The translations under genes and the position numbers were made by a program. The notes below the pieces were generated by a model that did no database searches, was not told where the DNA came from, and saw nothing but the letters and a program-made list of their open reading frames with translations. 62,880 bases of DNA, taken from NCBI GenBank assembly GCA_013297655.1, contig JAAFHV010000016.1:1-62880 (forward strand), written 5' to 3'. Of this stretch, positions 38,752 through 48,244 are shown piece after piece (positions within the stretch are counted from its first letter, which is position 1; every line of letters begins with the position of its first letter). The stretch is from Myxococcales bacterium. Its GTDB lineage: Bacteria; Myxococcota_A; Polyangia; Polyangiales; Polyangiaceae.

Positions 38752-39978
38752 TCAGAACCACACCGGGGCGCTGCGGTGGTGCCCCGATTCGACGTCGACG
38801 GCGTGAAGACCGTGGTCGACGAAGAGGAAAATCTCGCCGTCCTCGACGAAGAAGTCGGTCGCGTAGGAGCCCTCTTTCGCCTGCGGAACAACGATGCTCC
38901 AGGTCTCTTTTCCATCGTCCACCGCGCGCGACACGAGTCGAAAATCTCCGCGCCGCGTTTGGTAGAACGAGAGCACCGAGCTCGTCGTGAGCGCGTGCTC
39001 GGTGTGACCGCCGAGGTGGAGCTCGTCCCCCTGGATGACCGCCGGCGCCTCCCACTTGTGGGCGAGGGTCTTTCGATCGAGCACGAGGAGCGCGTCGAGC
39101 GCCTTGGTGTCGGGCCCGATCTGGCCCTGGAGCAGCATCGTCGCCCCGAGGGTGTCGGCGCCGAGATACGAGTGAAATCCAGGTGTTTTGGCGCGCTTCG
39201 CGGCGGTGGCGTCGTACACGCGGCAGGGCTTGTCCGCCGTCGCGCGATCCTTGTCGGTGCAGGAAGGCAAAGGTGAAGCGCAGATCGGCGTCTCCCCCTT
39301 CTTCGCATCGCGCATGGAGAACGTGTCGAGCTCCAAGATCCGCCACCCGCCGCCCTCGAGCTGGAGGCCGACCGAGGACGTCGATCCCGGAAGCTTGCAG
39401 AGTGCACGCGTTCCGCCGACGAAGGGGGCGACGTGGACCTCGTTCCCGGTCGCGAGCTCGAAGACGTGCACCTTCTCTCGCGAGTCGGTCACGACCACCT
39501 TCGAGCCTACGATTTCCATGTGCGTGTGCACGCCGGACCACTGGCTCGGGAACGGCCCCTTCATCCACTTCACGGCGAAGGTGGCGCGATCGAGCACCCC
39601 GACGTGGAGCGGGGAGTCTTCGACGCTGCTCCAAAAGAGGCTCACGATCTCTTTTTTGCCATCGCCGTCCACGTCGACGAGCTCGAACCGATGGCTGCTC
39701 CCGGTGTAGAGCGTGACCCCGTGATGGGTCGTGATCGGCGCGACCGCGGCGGGCGCAGCGACCGGCTCTGGCGCTTCGACCATCGCGCGGCGCGCGCCGA
39801 CCGCGCCCGCTCCGACGACCGCGATCACCATCCCGAGGGCGACCGCGCCGAGGACGGCGAACACCCACACGTTCGAGCTCTGCGGCACGACTCCCGCGCG
39901 GGCGAGGGCGAGCTCCTTCTCGAGGCTATCGATGCGTCGCTGCGCGGCCGAGAGGGCGTCGCGGTACTCGTTCCCCAT
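38752..39978 (-). CDS. Single-pass membrane protein with beta-propeller-like domain
   Basis: A 408-residue protein. The N-terminus is a charged coiled-coil-like segment (RDALSAAQRRIDSLEKELALARAG), then one transmembrane helix (VWVFAVLGAVALGMVIAVVGAGAV, about 37-60), then an exported domain. FELVDVDGDGKKEIVSLFW is an FG-GAP-like calcium-loop repeat (about 97-115), and several W/D-rich repeats suggest a beta-propeller of PQQ-like type. Two or more Cys pairs occur (ICASPLPSC, CRVYD). No function is known. Confidence 0.75.
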   Translation of the reverse strand: MGNEYRDALSAAQRRIDSLEKELALARAGVVPQSSNVWVFAVLGAVALGMVIAVVGAGAVGARRAMVEAPEPVAAPAAVAPITTHHGVTLYTGSSHRFELVDVDGDGKKEIVSLFWSSVEDSPLHVGVLDRATFAVKWMKGPFPSQWSGVHTHMEIVGSKVVVTDSREKVHVFELATGNEVHVAPFVGGTRALCKLPGSTSSVGLQLEGGGWRILELDTFSMRDAKKGETPICASPLPSCTDKDRATADKPCRVYDATAAKRAKTPGFHSYLGADTLGATMLLQGQIGPDTKALDALLVLDRKTLAHKWEAPAVIQGDELHLGGHTEHALTTSSVLSFYQTRRGDFRLVSRAVDDGKETWSIVVPQAKEGSYATDFFVEDGEIFLFVDHGLHAVDVESGHHRSAPVWF

Positions 39979-40097
39979 GCGACGAGCGTAGGGGAATCTC
40001 CGAAAAGATCCCGCGCACGTGCGTGAAGCGCTCGACGCGCGTGGCGAACGGTCACGAACGGCCGCTGAGCCGCCTCACCCGCTTCGTGCGGCGCCTG

Positions 40098-41114
40098 TCA
40101 GCGCGTCGCGCACGTCGCGGACTTTCCCATCGTCGCGCCGCCCTCGCCCGGGGCCGCGACACGGAACGCCTTCGAGACCCGCACGATGGCGGCGCGATCT
40201 TTCTTGCTCGCGACCTCACGCGCGACCGTCGCTTCTGCCTCGTCGGCCGAGAGCACGGTCGAAGCTTCGCGTCCGGGCCCCGCGAGGAACGCCTCGACGA
40301 CAGCGCGGTACGACACCTTGGTCGGATCGTAAATGACCTTCACGACCGGAGCGCCGCCGACGCTCTCGACTCCGAGCGCGGTGTCGACGACGTACTCTTG
40401 GTGATCGAAGGCGTCACGCGACGACGCGACGCACGGGCCGGAGAACATCGCGACCGCGAGCGTGGCGCTGCAGCCCGCTTTTTCTCCTGGTTTCGGGAAG
40501 GCGCACGCGTTCTGCGTCGCCGCGGGAGGGGGCGCGCCGTCTTTGCCGAGGAACGCCTTGGCGTACGCGCCGTAGCCCTCTTTTTCGAGGTCTGCGAAGG
40601 GCACGAACCGAAGCGACGCGGAGTTGATGCAGAAGCGCTGGCCGGTGGGAGGAGGCCCGTCGTCGAACACGTGACCGAGGTGCGATCGCCCGCCCGCGGA
40701 GAGCACCTCGACCCGTGACATGCCGTGCGTCGCGTCGACCGAAGACAGCACCCGCCCACCCTCGACGGGGCGCGTGAAGCTCGGCCAACCGGTGCCGGAC
40801 TCGAACTTGTCGAGCGACGAGAAGAGCGGCTCACCGGTGACGACGTCGACGTAGAGGCCCTTCGCGTGATTGTCCCAGTAAGCGTTTTGGAAGGGCGGCT
40901 CGGTGTCCGCGTTCTGCGTGACCCGCTTTTGAAGCGTGCTCAGCTTGGCGAGCTGCGCGTCGGTGGGCCTGCCGTACACGGTGGCTCCCGTGGCGAGCGG
41001 TGCGTCGGCAGAAGGCCGCGCCTCCACCGTTCCCCCCGGCGCGCCCGAGCGGCACGCCGAGAGGAGACAGAGGATCGCGAGACCAGCGGCGGCGGAGCGA
41101 GCGAGGGCGTTCAT
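40098..41114 (-). CDS. MsrB-type lipoprotein with degenerate MsrA-like domain
   Basis: A 338-residue lipoprotein (lipobox LSAC, residues about 16-19). The MsrB domain is complete: [28 protein letters not shown] near residue 112, and the catalytic [11 protein letters not shown] near 160, so it should reduce methionine-R-sulfoxide in the envelope. The C-terminal part (about 215-290) looks like an MsrA or HMA-type fold ([21 protein letters not shown]), but the GCFW active-site motif is replaced by AMFSGPC. The function of this half is uncertain. ATG 41114 has GGGAGG just upstream. It follows the carbonic anhydrase gene by 31 bp. Confidence 0.85.
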   Translation of the reverse strand: MNALARSAAAGLAILCLLSACRSGAPGGTVEARPSADAPLATGATVYGRPTDAQLAKLSTLQKRVTQNADTEPPFQNAYWDNHAKGLYVDVVTGEPLFSSLDKFESGTGWPSFTRPVEGGRVLSSVDATHGMSRVEVLSAGGRSHLGHVFDDGPPPTGQRFCINSASLRFVPFADLEKEGYGAYAKAFLGKDGAPPPAATQNACAFPKPGEKAGCSATLAVAMFSGPCVASSRDAFDHQEYVVDTALGVESVGGAPVVKVIYDPTKVSYRAVVEAFLAGPGREASTVLSADEAEATVAREVASKKDRAAIVRVSKAFRVAAPGEGGATMGKSATCATR

Positions 41115-41145
41115 GTCCTCCCTACGCACGGGCCACCGACCGGTT

Positions 41146-41805
41146 TCACGCCGTCGCGCTCGTCGCCTGTCCGAGGAGCGTGTCTTCCAGGAATGTCACC
41201 TGGCCGCTCTCCACCGAGTACACCGCGCCGATGAGGTAGAGCTCGTTCGCGTCGATCATTTCGCGCAAAACGACGCTATTTTCCACGATCTGCGAGACCG
41301 AACGGCGCGTCTGGATTTCCATGACGTTCTCGACGAACGCGGCGTTCTTCGAGGTGCGGTTCTCCTTCGTGGCGCGCTCACGGTAGACCGAGGGCTGGAT
41401 CTTGTTGAGCAGGGTGGAGAGGTTTCCGAGCTGCACCTTGTCGACCGCGCCCTTGATCGCGCCACACTGGCTATGCCCGAGCACCACAATGATGCGCGAG
41501 CCGGCGACCTTGCACGAGAACTCGAGCGAGCCGAGGATGTCGTCGTTGATGACGCTCCCCGCGATGCGCGCGCTGAACACGTCGCCCAAGCCTTGGTCGA
41601 AGACGAGCTCGGCCGAGGTTCGGCTGTCGATGCACGTGATGATCGTCGCGAACGGAAACTGCCCGTCGCGCGTCTCGTTCACCTGTTGAAGGAGGTCGCG
41701 ATGGGCGCGCAGATTGTTCACGAAGCGCTCGTTGCCTTCTCGAAGGTATTGGAGCGCTTTCTGCGGAGTCATCGAGCTTTGGGTTTCGCGTGTGTGTGCT
41801 TTCAT
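41146..41805 (-). CDS. Beta-class carbonic anhydrase
   Basis: A 219-residue beta carbonic anhydrase, hydrating CO2 to bicarbonate. The zinc ligands are visible: Cys58 in ITCIDSR (with Asp60 and Arg62), His111 and Cys114 in GHSQCGA. No signal peptide is seen, so it is cytoplasmic. ATG 41805 is taken; ATG 41772 ([10 protein letters not shown]) is an alternative that would leave more room for a promoter. It is divergent, 33 bp from the next gene, and upstream of the MsrB-type gene on the same strand. Confidence 0.92.
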   Translation of the reverse strand: MKAHTRETQSSMTPQKALQYLREGNERFVNNLRAHRDLLQQVNETRDGQFPFATIITCIDSRTSAELVFDQGLGDVFSARIAGSVINDDILGSLEFSCKVAGSRIIVVLGHSQCGAIKGAVDKVQLGNLSTLLNKIQPSVYRERATKENRTSKNAAFVENVMEIQTRRSVSQIVENSVVLREMIDANELYLIGAVYSVESGQVTFLEDTLLGQATSATA

Positions 41806-41838
41806 GAACGTGCGGTAAGCTTAACGTCACGTAACTCC

Positions 41839-43221
41839 TTGGCGAATCAAAACTATATCGCGCTGATTTCATTCGTCATTTTTGCCATCGGATGCTCGCC
41901 GGGGGCGCCCGTCGCGGGCTCGGAGCACGAGGTGCGGAGTTGTCGTGTGACGCTCTCGTCCGCATCGACCCCGCTGCCCGCGGTCGAAGCTCCCCACGAG
42001 CCCGTGCAAAAGCTTCGTCCGTCGCGGGCCGTCGTCGCCGTCGAGGTGCCTCTCGCGCGCATCCGCCGCGAGCTCGAGGCGAGCATTCCCGTTCGTGTCG
42101 CCGACGACCGCGGGAGGAGCATCGGTGTCGCCGGTTACCTCGACACCACCGTCGATCGCGGGCCGTTCTCGATCGGACCGTCCGCCTCGGGGAACGAGCT
42201 CGTCGTGCGCACCAAGCTCACCGCCGTCGCGCGCGCCTGCACGTCCAGCCGCGGCTGCTACGCGTCGTGCTCCCCAGAGGCGATCGCGGAGGTCACCGTC
42301 GCCCCCGAGCTCGGTGCAGACTACAACCTTCCCGCACCGCACCTGACGGTTCGCCTCGTTCGGGGTTGCCGCGTGTCGGCCCTGGGCGGGTTTCTCTCGC
42401 TCGACCTCACGCCCACGATCGAGGCTCAGCTCGCTCCCCAGGTCGCCCGCGCGGAGCACGAGATCGCGGCGCGGCTCCCGCATCTTCGCCCCCGGATCGA
42501 GCGCGAGTACGCAGAGCTCGCGAAGCCACACGAGCTCCCCCTCGGCGCCGGCTGCGCGCTCGTTCGGCCGAGCGGGATCGCGCAGGGCCCCGCCCACGTC
42601 ACGACCGACGCGCTCACGGTGCGCCTCGCGCTCCTCGTCTCTCCCGAGGTGCGCCCGCAGTGCGACACGCCCGCCGCGCTCCCCTCGCCGCTTCCGCCGC
42701 TCACGAACGATCCGCGCATGCCGCCCAGCGGCGAGCTCGACATCCTGGAGCACGTGCCGCTCGCGCGGTTCGGCGCCAGCAAGGGCCTCGGGGCGAGCTT
42801 CCCCGCCGCCGCTGTCGTCCGCGGCGATCTCCGCGGCGCGCAGGTGCGCGCGAGTGTCGCAGGTGAGCTTTGCGGCGACGTCGACGTGCACGGCTACGCG
42901 CTGCCTACCGACGACGGGAGCGAGCTCACCCTCGGTCTTTTCCGAATCGAAGAGGCCGAGCGCGCACGACTCACGGCCGCGGGAATCACCGAGAAGGAGG
43001 TGCTCGCGGCCCTCGATGGACGCCTCCGCGCGCCGCTCAAGATCACTCCCGGTCGCATGAAGGCGGCGCTCCCCGCGCTCCTGCCCGCGCTCTCCACGAG
43101 CGACGTCACGCTCACGGGCAACGTGCTCGAGGCGACGAGCAAAGAGGCCACCCTCGAAGGCGACGAGGCCCTCGCCAAGACCCACGTGCGCCTCGACGTC
43201 GTCGCCAAGGTCGCGCCGTGA
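41839..43221 (+). CDS. DUF4403-like lipoprotein
   Basis: A 460-residue lipoprotein. The TTG at 41839 gives LANQNYIALISFVIFAIGC, with lipobox AIGC at about 16-19; this 5' end is clearly AT-richer than its surroundings. The mature part carries two TULIP-like (DUF4403-type) halves, with VVAVEVPLARIRRELEASIP early and PRIEREYAELAKPHELP and LRAPLKITPGRMKAALPALLPALSTSDVTLTG later. Family members are thought to bind lipid-like ligands between the membranes. The fold assignment is by pattern only and the start is not certain. Confidence 0.65.
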   Translation: MANQNYIALISFVIFAIGCSPGAPVAGSEHEVRSCRVTLSSASTPLPAVEAPHEPVQKLRPSRAVVAVEVPLARIRRELEASIPVRVADDRGRSIGVAGYLDTTVDRGPFSIGPSASGNELVVRTKLTAVARACTSSRGCYASCSPEAIAEVTVAPELGADYNLPAPHLTVRLVRGCRVSALGGFLSLDLTPTIEAQLAPQVARAEHEIAARLPHLRPRIEREYAELAKPHELPLGAGCALVRPSGIAQGPAHVTTDALTVRLALLVSPEVRPQCDTPAALPSPLPPLTNDPRMPPSGELDILEHVPLARFGASKGLGASFPAAAVVRGDLRGAQVRASVAGELCGDVDVHGYALPTDDGSELTLGLFRIEEAERARLTAAGITEKEVLAALDGRLRAPLKITPGRMKAALPALLPALSTSDVTLTGNVLEATSKEATLEGDEALAKTHVRLDVVAKVAP

Positions 43222-43337
43222 CCTCGTCGTGAGCCCCGGCGCGCCTTATTTTCCTTGGTATCCGCGATCGGGAACCGCGAGAAAAAGATCGCACCGGCGC
43301 GCCCCGAGCGGCTCGTTCTTCACTAGTCTCGGGCGCG

Positions 43338-45779
43338 ATGGCAGGTCCCCTCGACGACACGGCGACACGCGAGCTCCTGATCGGGCAGGCGCGCGGGCGC
43401 TTCGGCAAGCTCGATCCAGCGCGAGTTGCCGATCTCGTCATGCAGGTCACGGCGGGCCAAGGCTTCGCGATTCAGAAGGCCGCGTTCGACGCCCTCGTGC
43501 GCCGCTACGGCTTCGCGCGACGCGACGCCCTCCACCCGCGCCCTCCCGCGACGGGCATCCTCGGGGACTACACGACGGAGGGAACGAAAGGGAAAAAGGC
43601 AGGGGAACGGCCCTACGTGACCCGCCTCGCCTCCATCGCGCCGCTCGTCGCGAGCTGTTCGTGTCGCGACTTTTTACGGAGCGGTCTCGGCGTCTGCAAA
43701 CACGCGCTCGTGGTGCTCGAGTCGCTCGAGGTCTCCGGCGCGCTCGCGTCGCGTGTCGCGCCTCACGAGATCGACGCTCCCGATCTGGCTTGGGATCCCT
43801 ACGTCCCTCTCGCGGGCGCGCGCGACAGGCTCGCACGTCTCACGTCGCGCACGAGTCTTCCTGGCTTCGTCGCGGGCTCGCCGTCTTCCGAGGCCCTCGC
43901 GGATCCTGCGGCGCGCTTACGGCTCGTGGCCGATCTCGAAGCGAAGATCCGCGCCAACACGATGACCGCCGAGCCCGCCGCGCTCGCCCTCGTCGTCGAA
44001 GAGCGCACCCGCGCCGAGCGACGCCTCGAGGCCTCCGTCGCGGCGGAAAATGCCTTCGCGAGCCGCACCTCACTATTGCGTGAGCTTTACACCTATCAAG
44101 CGGAGGGGCTCCGCGCGTTCCTCGAGACGGGGCGGCTCCTTCTCGCCGACGACATGGGCCTCGGCAAGACCACGCAGGCGATCGCGGCCTGCCACGCGCT
44201 CTTCGCGACGAAGCGGATCCGGCGCGCGCTCCTCGTGGTTCCAGCAGCGCTGCGCGGCCAGTGGAAGCGCGAATGGGACGCGACGACCGACGCGATGCCG
44301 CTCACGGTGGTCGAAGGGAGCCCGGAAGAGCGCGCGCGGCTCTATCGCAAGGTGAAGAGCGGCGCCCTCGTGATGGGGTACGAGCAGCTCCTTCGTGATC
44401 TCGCGCACGTGAAGACCTTCGACCCCGAGATGTTCGTGCTCGACGAAGCGCAGCGCGTGAAAAACTGGGCCACGAAATCGGCCCTCTGCGTCGCGGAGCT
44501 GGGCTCGCGGTATCGCCTCGTACTCACCGGAACTCCTATGGAAAACCGGATCGACGAGCTCGGCGCGCTCGTCGATCTCGTCGACGACGTGGCCCTCGAG
44601 CCGAAGTGGCGCCTCGCGGCCGAGCACGTGGTGCGCACGGACGGCACCGAAGGAAAATCGGCGCCCACCGCGGTGCTCAAGGGCCTCGGCGGCCTTCGCA
44701 CGCGGCTCTCCTCGGTGCTGCTCCGGCGCGTGCGTCACGACGTGCTCTCGGACCTCCCGCCGCGTACCGACACGCGCGTGCCGGTGGAGCTCTCGGCCGA
44801 GCAACGCGCGGAGCACGACGAGCTCCTCTTGCCTATCTCGCAGCTCCTCGCTCTCTCCGCGCGTAGGTCGCTCGCGCCGGGCGAGTCGACGCGTCTCATG
44901 TCGCTGCTCGCGATGCAGCGCATGATCGGCAACGGGCTCGCGCAGGTGCGCTTCGCGGAGACGTGGCCTCGGATCGAGCATCAAAAGCCGAGCGAAGACG
45001 TGCTCGCGGGGCTCTTTTCTCCGAAGCTCTCGGCGTTCCGCGGGCTCGTCGAGCGGGTGGTGGTGGAGCAGTCGCGGAAGGCGGTCGTGTTCAGCCAATG
45101 GCGCGCGATGCTCTCGCTCTCGGAGTGGGCGGTGCGCGACAAGCTCGCCGAGCACGGGCTCCGCGCCGCGTTCTTCACCGGCGCCGAGTCGAAGAAGGAG
45201 CGCGAGCGAGCGGTCCGCGATTTGGCCGAGGATCCCACCCTCGCTGTGCTCTTCCTGAGCGACGCGGGCGGCGTCGGATTGAACCTCCAACACGCCGCCT
45301 CGGTCTGCGTGAACCTGGAGCTGCCGTGGAACCCGGCCGTGCTCGAGCAGCGCATCGCACGCATCTACCGCCTCGGCCAGACGCAGCCGATCGACGTCTT
45401 CAACCTCGTCACCGAAGAAGGGATCGAGGGGCGCATCGCGGGCCTCATCGAGCGCAAAAAGGCCATATTTTCCGCGATCTTCGACGACAGCGGAGAAGAG
45501 ATCACGATCGACGCGGCGGGCGGATTTTTGGACGCGGTGCGAACGCTCGTCGATCCGATCGCGGTCGCCCCGTCCGAGCTCCCCGAGACGATGGACGCGC
45601 CGCCAGCGGCATCCCCCACCCCTGCCCCCGCTCCCGCTAGCGCGCTCGTGATGCCACGGATCGCCGGGCTCACCACGAAGGTGCTCGCCGACGGACGCGT
45701 GAAGATCGAAGCGACACCCGAGCTCGCGCCTCGGCTCGCGCTCCTCCTCGCCGAGCTCGCGCGCAGCCTCGAGAGCTAA
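43338..45779 (+). CDS. SNF2-type helicase with SWIM zinc finger
   Basis: An 813-residue SF2 ATPase. A SWIM zinc finger (CSCRDFLRSGLGVCKHAL, about 107-124, CxC...CxH pattern) is followed by the SNF2 N-lobe with DDMGLGKTTQA (about 271), DEAQ (about 367) and LTGTPMEN (about 397), and the C-lobe with VFSQWRAML, SDAGGVGLNLQHA and RIYRLGQTQP. Such proteins remodel or translocate on DNA. The tail (about 740-775) is Pro/Ala-rich. It ends 10 bp from the convergent fur-like gene. Confidence 0.92.
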   Translation: MAGPLDDTATRELLIGQARGRFGKLDPARVADLVMQVTAGQGFAIQKAAFDALVRRYGFARRDALHPRPPATGILGDYTTEGTKGKKAGERPYVTRLASIAPLVASCSCRDFLRSGLGVCKHALVVLESLEVSGALASRVAPHEIDAPDLAWDPYVPLAGARDRLARLTSRTSLPGFVAGSPSSEALADPAARLRLVADLEAKIRANTMTAEPAALALVVEERTRAERRLEASVAAENAFASRTSLLRELYTYQAEGLRAFLETGRLLLADDMGLGKTTQAIAACHALFATKRIRRALLVVPAALRGQWKREWDATTDAMPLTVVEGSPEERARLYRKVKSGALVMGYEQLLRDLAHVKTFDPEMFVLDEAQRVKNWATKSALCVAELGSRYRLVLTGTPMENRIDELGALVDLVDDVALEPKWRLAAEHVVRTDGTEGKSAPTAVLKGLGGLRTRLSSVLLRRVRHDVLSDLPPRTDTRVPVELSAEQRAEHDELLLPISQLLALSARRSLAPGESTRLMSLLAMQRMIGNGLAQVRFAETWPRIEHQKPSEDVLAGLFSPKLSAFRGLVERVVVEQSRKAVVFSQWRAMLSLSEWAVRDKLAEHGLRAAFFTGAESKKERERAVRDLAEDPTLAVLFLSDAGGVGLNLQHAASVCVNLELPWNPAVLEQRIARIYRLGQTQPIDVFNLVTEEGIEGRIAGLIERKKAIFSAIFDDSGEEITIDAAGGFLDAVRTLVDPIAVAPSELPETMDAPPAASPTPAPAPASALVMPRIAGLTTKVLADGRVKIEATPELAPRLALLLAELARSLES

Positions 45780-45789
45780 ACCGAGAGCC

Positions 45790-46248
45790 TCAGGGCGCGC
45801 AAGAGTCGCACAAGCCGCGGAGCTGGATGTCGACCGCGAGCTTGTTCACGCTCTTCGGGAGCTTCGCGCCCTCGGGGCGGACCTGGAGCGACACCCCCGA
45901 GAGGCACGCGATGGTTCCACAATCGGAGCACACGAAGTGCGGGTGGTGCCCCTCGTGGCGGGCCCCCGACGCGCTCTTTTGCAGCGAAAAACGCCACACA
46001 TGGTCGCCCAAGTCGGCGCGCGTGACGATGCCCGAGTCGGCGAGATCGGTGAGGTTGCGGTAGATGGTCGCGCGGTCGTAACCCTCGCGTGAGAGCTCCT
46101 CCACGAGGTCGCCGTGGCTGCGCGGAGAGATGGCGTCGTGCAGGCACTGGAGCACCGCGATGCGAGGACGGGTCGCGCGGAGGCCTGCGGTGCGCAGGAG
46201 CTCCTTCAGATCGTCGATCGCGGGCGCTTCACGTTTCGGCTTGGCCAC
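45790..46248 (-). CDS. Fur-family metal-dependent regulator
   Basis: A 152-residue Fur/PerR/Zur-type regulator. The winged helix comes first (about 12-85; LRATRPRIAVLQCL, SHGDLVEELSREGYDRATIYRNLTDLADSG). The metal-binding domain has HEGHHPHF (about 98-104) and two Cys pairs, CSDC (107, 110) and CDSC (147, 150), for a structural zinc. It would repress in the metal-bound form; which metal is not clear, PerR being likely from the histidine-rich loop. Start GTG 46248. Confidence 0.9.
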   Translation of the reverse strand: MAKPKREAPAIDDLKELLRTAGLRATRPRIAVLQCLHDAISPRSHGDLVEELSREGYDRATIYRNLTDLADSGIVTRADLGDHVWRFSLQKSASGARHEGHHPHFVCSDCGTIACLSGVSLQVRPEGAKLPKSVNKLAVDIQLRGLCDSCAP

Positions 46249-46300
46249 GGGACCAGCTTACCGCGAGTCCGAGAGCACGTCGCGAAGCGCGAGACCGACG

Positions 46301-47275
46301 TCACATTTCGGGGCCGGCGTCGGAGCCACCCGCGTCGTAGAAGTACCGAAGCGAGAGCGCAGCGAGGGTGGCCGGGAAGGCGGCGGACACGTCGCGGCGA
46401 ATGCCGAGCTCGATGCTCCACCGACGGTCGACGTAGCCGGCGCCGCCGGACACGGTGTGCACGTTGAGCGCTTCGTCGAACCGGTAGCCTGCGCGGAGCG
46501 GGACGTGATCGGCGAGGAACACCTCGGCACCGAACATGAAGCGCCCGGCCGCGCGACCGTGGGTCGTGAAGTCGGCCATGCCCTCTGCCTCGACCGAGAC
46601 GATGCCCGCTTGGTAACCGATCGCGCCGGAGAACAACGTGGGGGCGAAGGCGTTCCCAGGGTTGGTCAGGTTCTTCCCGACGGCGCCGATCTTGAGACCG
46701 TCGATCGGGGCGAGAGTGACGCCGAGGTCGACCGTAACCGTGTTGAAAATGGCCTCACCGCGCGTGCCGCCGGAGGCCAAGCTGTCCCCGAGCGGACCGG
46801 ACGAGACCGACTGCCCCGCCCGCAAGTAGCGCCCGGTGACGCCGATGGCGAGCTTGTCGATGAGCGGGTAGGCCAAGGTAAGACGAAGGTCCGTCCACTG
46901 GCGTTTGGTGCCGTCGGGATCGCTCCCGCTCCACACGCCGCCGAAGCCCCCCGCGACCCGGTTGGTGCTCGAGTCGACGACCGCGCCGCCGTAGCTCTGC
47001 CGACGGGCCTCGGGCCCCCAATTGGCGATGCCCTCGAAGTGGTACACCTTGGTCATCGGTAAGTTCGCGGGATTGCCCCACAAAGCGTTCGTCGACGACC
47101 CGAGGGCGGTGCGCGCCCCGCCCATCGCGACCGATCGCGCGTGCTGAACTTCCCCCAGATCGTAGCCCTGCTCCGGCGAGGTGGTCGACGGATCGGCCGA
47201 GGCCAATCGAGGCGCGAGGATCGTTCCGATCAGCGCTGCGAAAAAGGCCACGTGTCCGCGAAAGCAACGACGCAT
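46301..47275 (-). CDS. Outer-membrane beta-barrel (PorV/PorQ-like)
   Basis: A 324-residue exported protein with signal MRRCFRGHVAFFAALIGTILAPRLASA. The mature part begins with EQGYDLGEVQHARSVAMGGARTALG and NALWGNPANLP, the typical PorV/PorQ/FadL-like start, followed by many short amphipathic strands ending in an aromatic (LSLRYFYDAGGS). It is a membrane barrel of transport or type-IX-related class; the function cannot be told. ATG 47275 begins 105 bp before the oriC candidate region. Confidence 0.75.
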   Translation of the reverse strand: MRRCFRGHVAFFAALIGTILAPRLASADPSTTSPEQGYDLGEVQHARSVAMGGARTALGSSTNALWGNPANLPMTKVYHFEGIANWGPEARRQSYGGAVVDSSTNRVAGGFGGVWSGSDPDGTKRQWTDLRLTLAYPLIDKLAIGVTGRYLRAGQSVSSGPLGDSLASGGTRGEAIFNTVTVDLGVTLAPIDGLKIGAVGKNLTNPGNAFAPTLFSGAIGYQAGIVSVEAEGMADFTTHGRAAGRFMFGAEVFLADHVPLRAGYRFDEALNVHTVSGGAGYVDRRWSIELGIRRDVSAAFPATLAALSLRYFYDAGGSDAGPEM

Positions 47276-48244
47276 GAGGGTCACCGCGCCGGAACCTAAC
47301 AAGGTGCCCCCCAAAGGGGACAATTTCCGGCAAGTACAAAGTTTTGTCGTAATTTCAGACACTTAGCCACTATTGACAGCGGATCGGTCGAAAATTTGAC
47401 AAACTTTTCCGTGCAACGTTCACGTGACAACCATATTTCGAGGTGATTTCAATACGTTATGGTACTCGCAGTGAGCCTTTCCGGTGATACGGGCGTTTCA
47501 CGGGGCATCTACAAGGAATAAAGTTGTTTGATTACGAGAGCTTTGACGTTTCTTTCGAATGGCCGTGGACGGCCTCGAAGAACGGGTGCTAGCTCCATCC
47601 AACGTCGTCGCGAGCGGTCGGCGGGGAGCCAACCGGTGGTCGAAGCAATTCGGATCACGGGTGGGTTGCCCCTCGATCGTTCGCGCTGGTCTGAGTCGTA
47701 TTGTCGTCCGTCCGCTTGTTTTTTCGTCGTCGTCTGTCTCACTAACCGGCCGCAGTTTTACGTCGCCTCGTGCAGGAGATGGGGAGTTTTGTCTCCTGCT
47801 CCGAGGTGGCTCGCCCGAAGCGCGGGGCTCTTTCCCGCTCCGTCGCGAGGGCATCGTGTCTCCGAAACGTCCGTAAGAACCAACCAAACCCGCAGGTTCC
47901 AAGAACCCGCGAGGGCCTCGTCGTCTCAAAAAGAAGGCATGTCCGAGCATGCTTTCTCGTGCGTCCGTCCGCTCCAAACAGGGGCGCTCGCACGAAGCCT
48001 CCAGAGGGGTCGAATGGGCATCCGTGGACTGTGGAAAAGCTGTGGAAAGAACCTGTCGACGAGCGCCGTCTGGCGTGAGTGCATGTTCGGTAAGCGTCCG
48101 TTACTGCTTGTAAAAGTAGTCATCTGACGGCGCGCGGAGGGCTGCTCCCTCCATTGTTCAACTTGGGGAAAACCCGGTCACGTGCCGATGGCGCACGCGG
48201 CTCGGTATCCCCTTCGTTTCGTCTTTTTTCGAGGTCCGTATCGC
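47276..48244. other. oriC: Candidate replication origin (oriC) and dnaA leader
   Basis: A long gene-free stretch just before dnaA. The part at about 47330-47540 is the most AT-rich in the window and includes TTGACAGCGG and TTTGACAAAC plus many A/T runs, a good candidate for the unwinding element. At 48030-48049, TGTGGAAAA and TGTGGAAAG lie 11 bp apart, both one to two bases off the DnaA-box core. No rpmH, gidA or parA is nearby. No protein frame here is convincing. A longer AT-rich patch follows the divergent barrel gene. The assignment rests on position next to dnaA, AT content and box-like words. Confidence 0.6.
48030..48049 (+). promoter_or_regulatory. Pair of DnaA-box-like sites
   Basis: TGTGGAAAA (48030-48038) and TGTGGAAAG (48041-48049) are spaced one helical turn apart, 200 nt before the dnaA start. 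Both differ from TGTGGATAA by one or two bases. They may serve origin binding or dnaA autoregulation. Confidence 0.45.
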
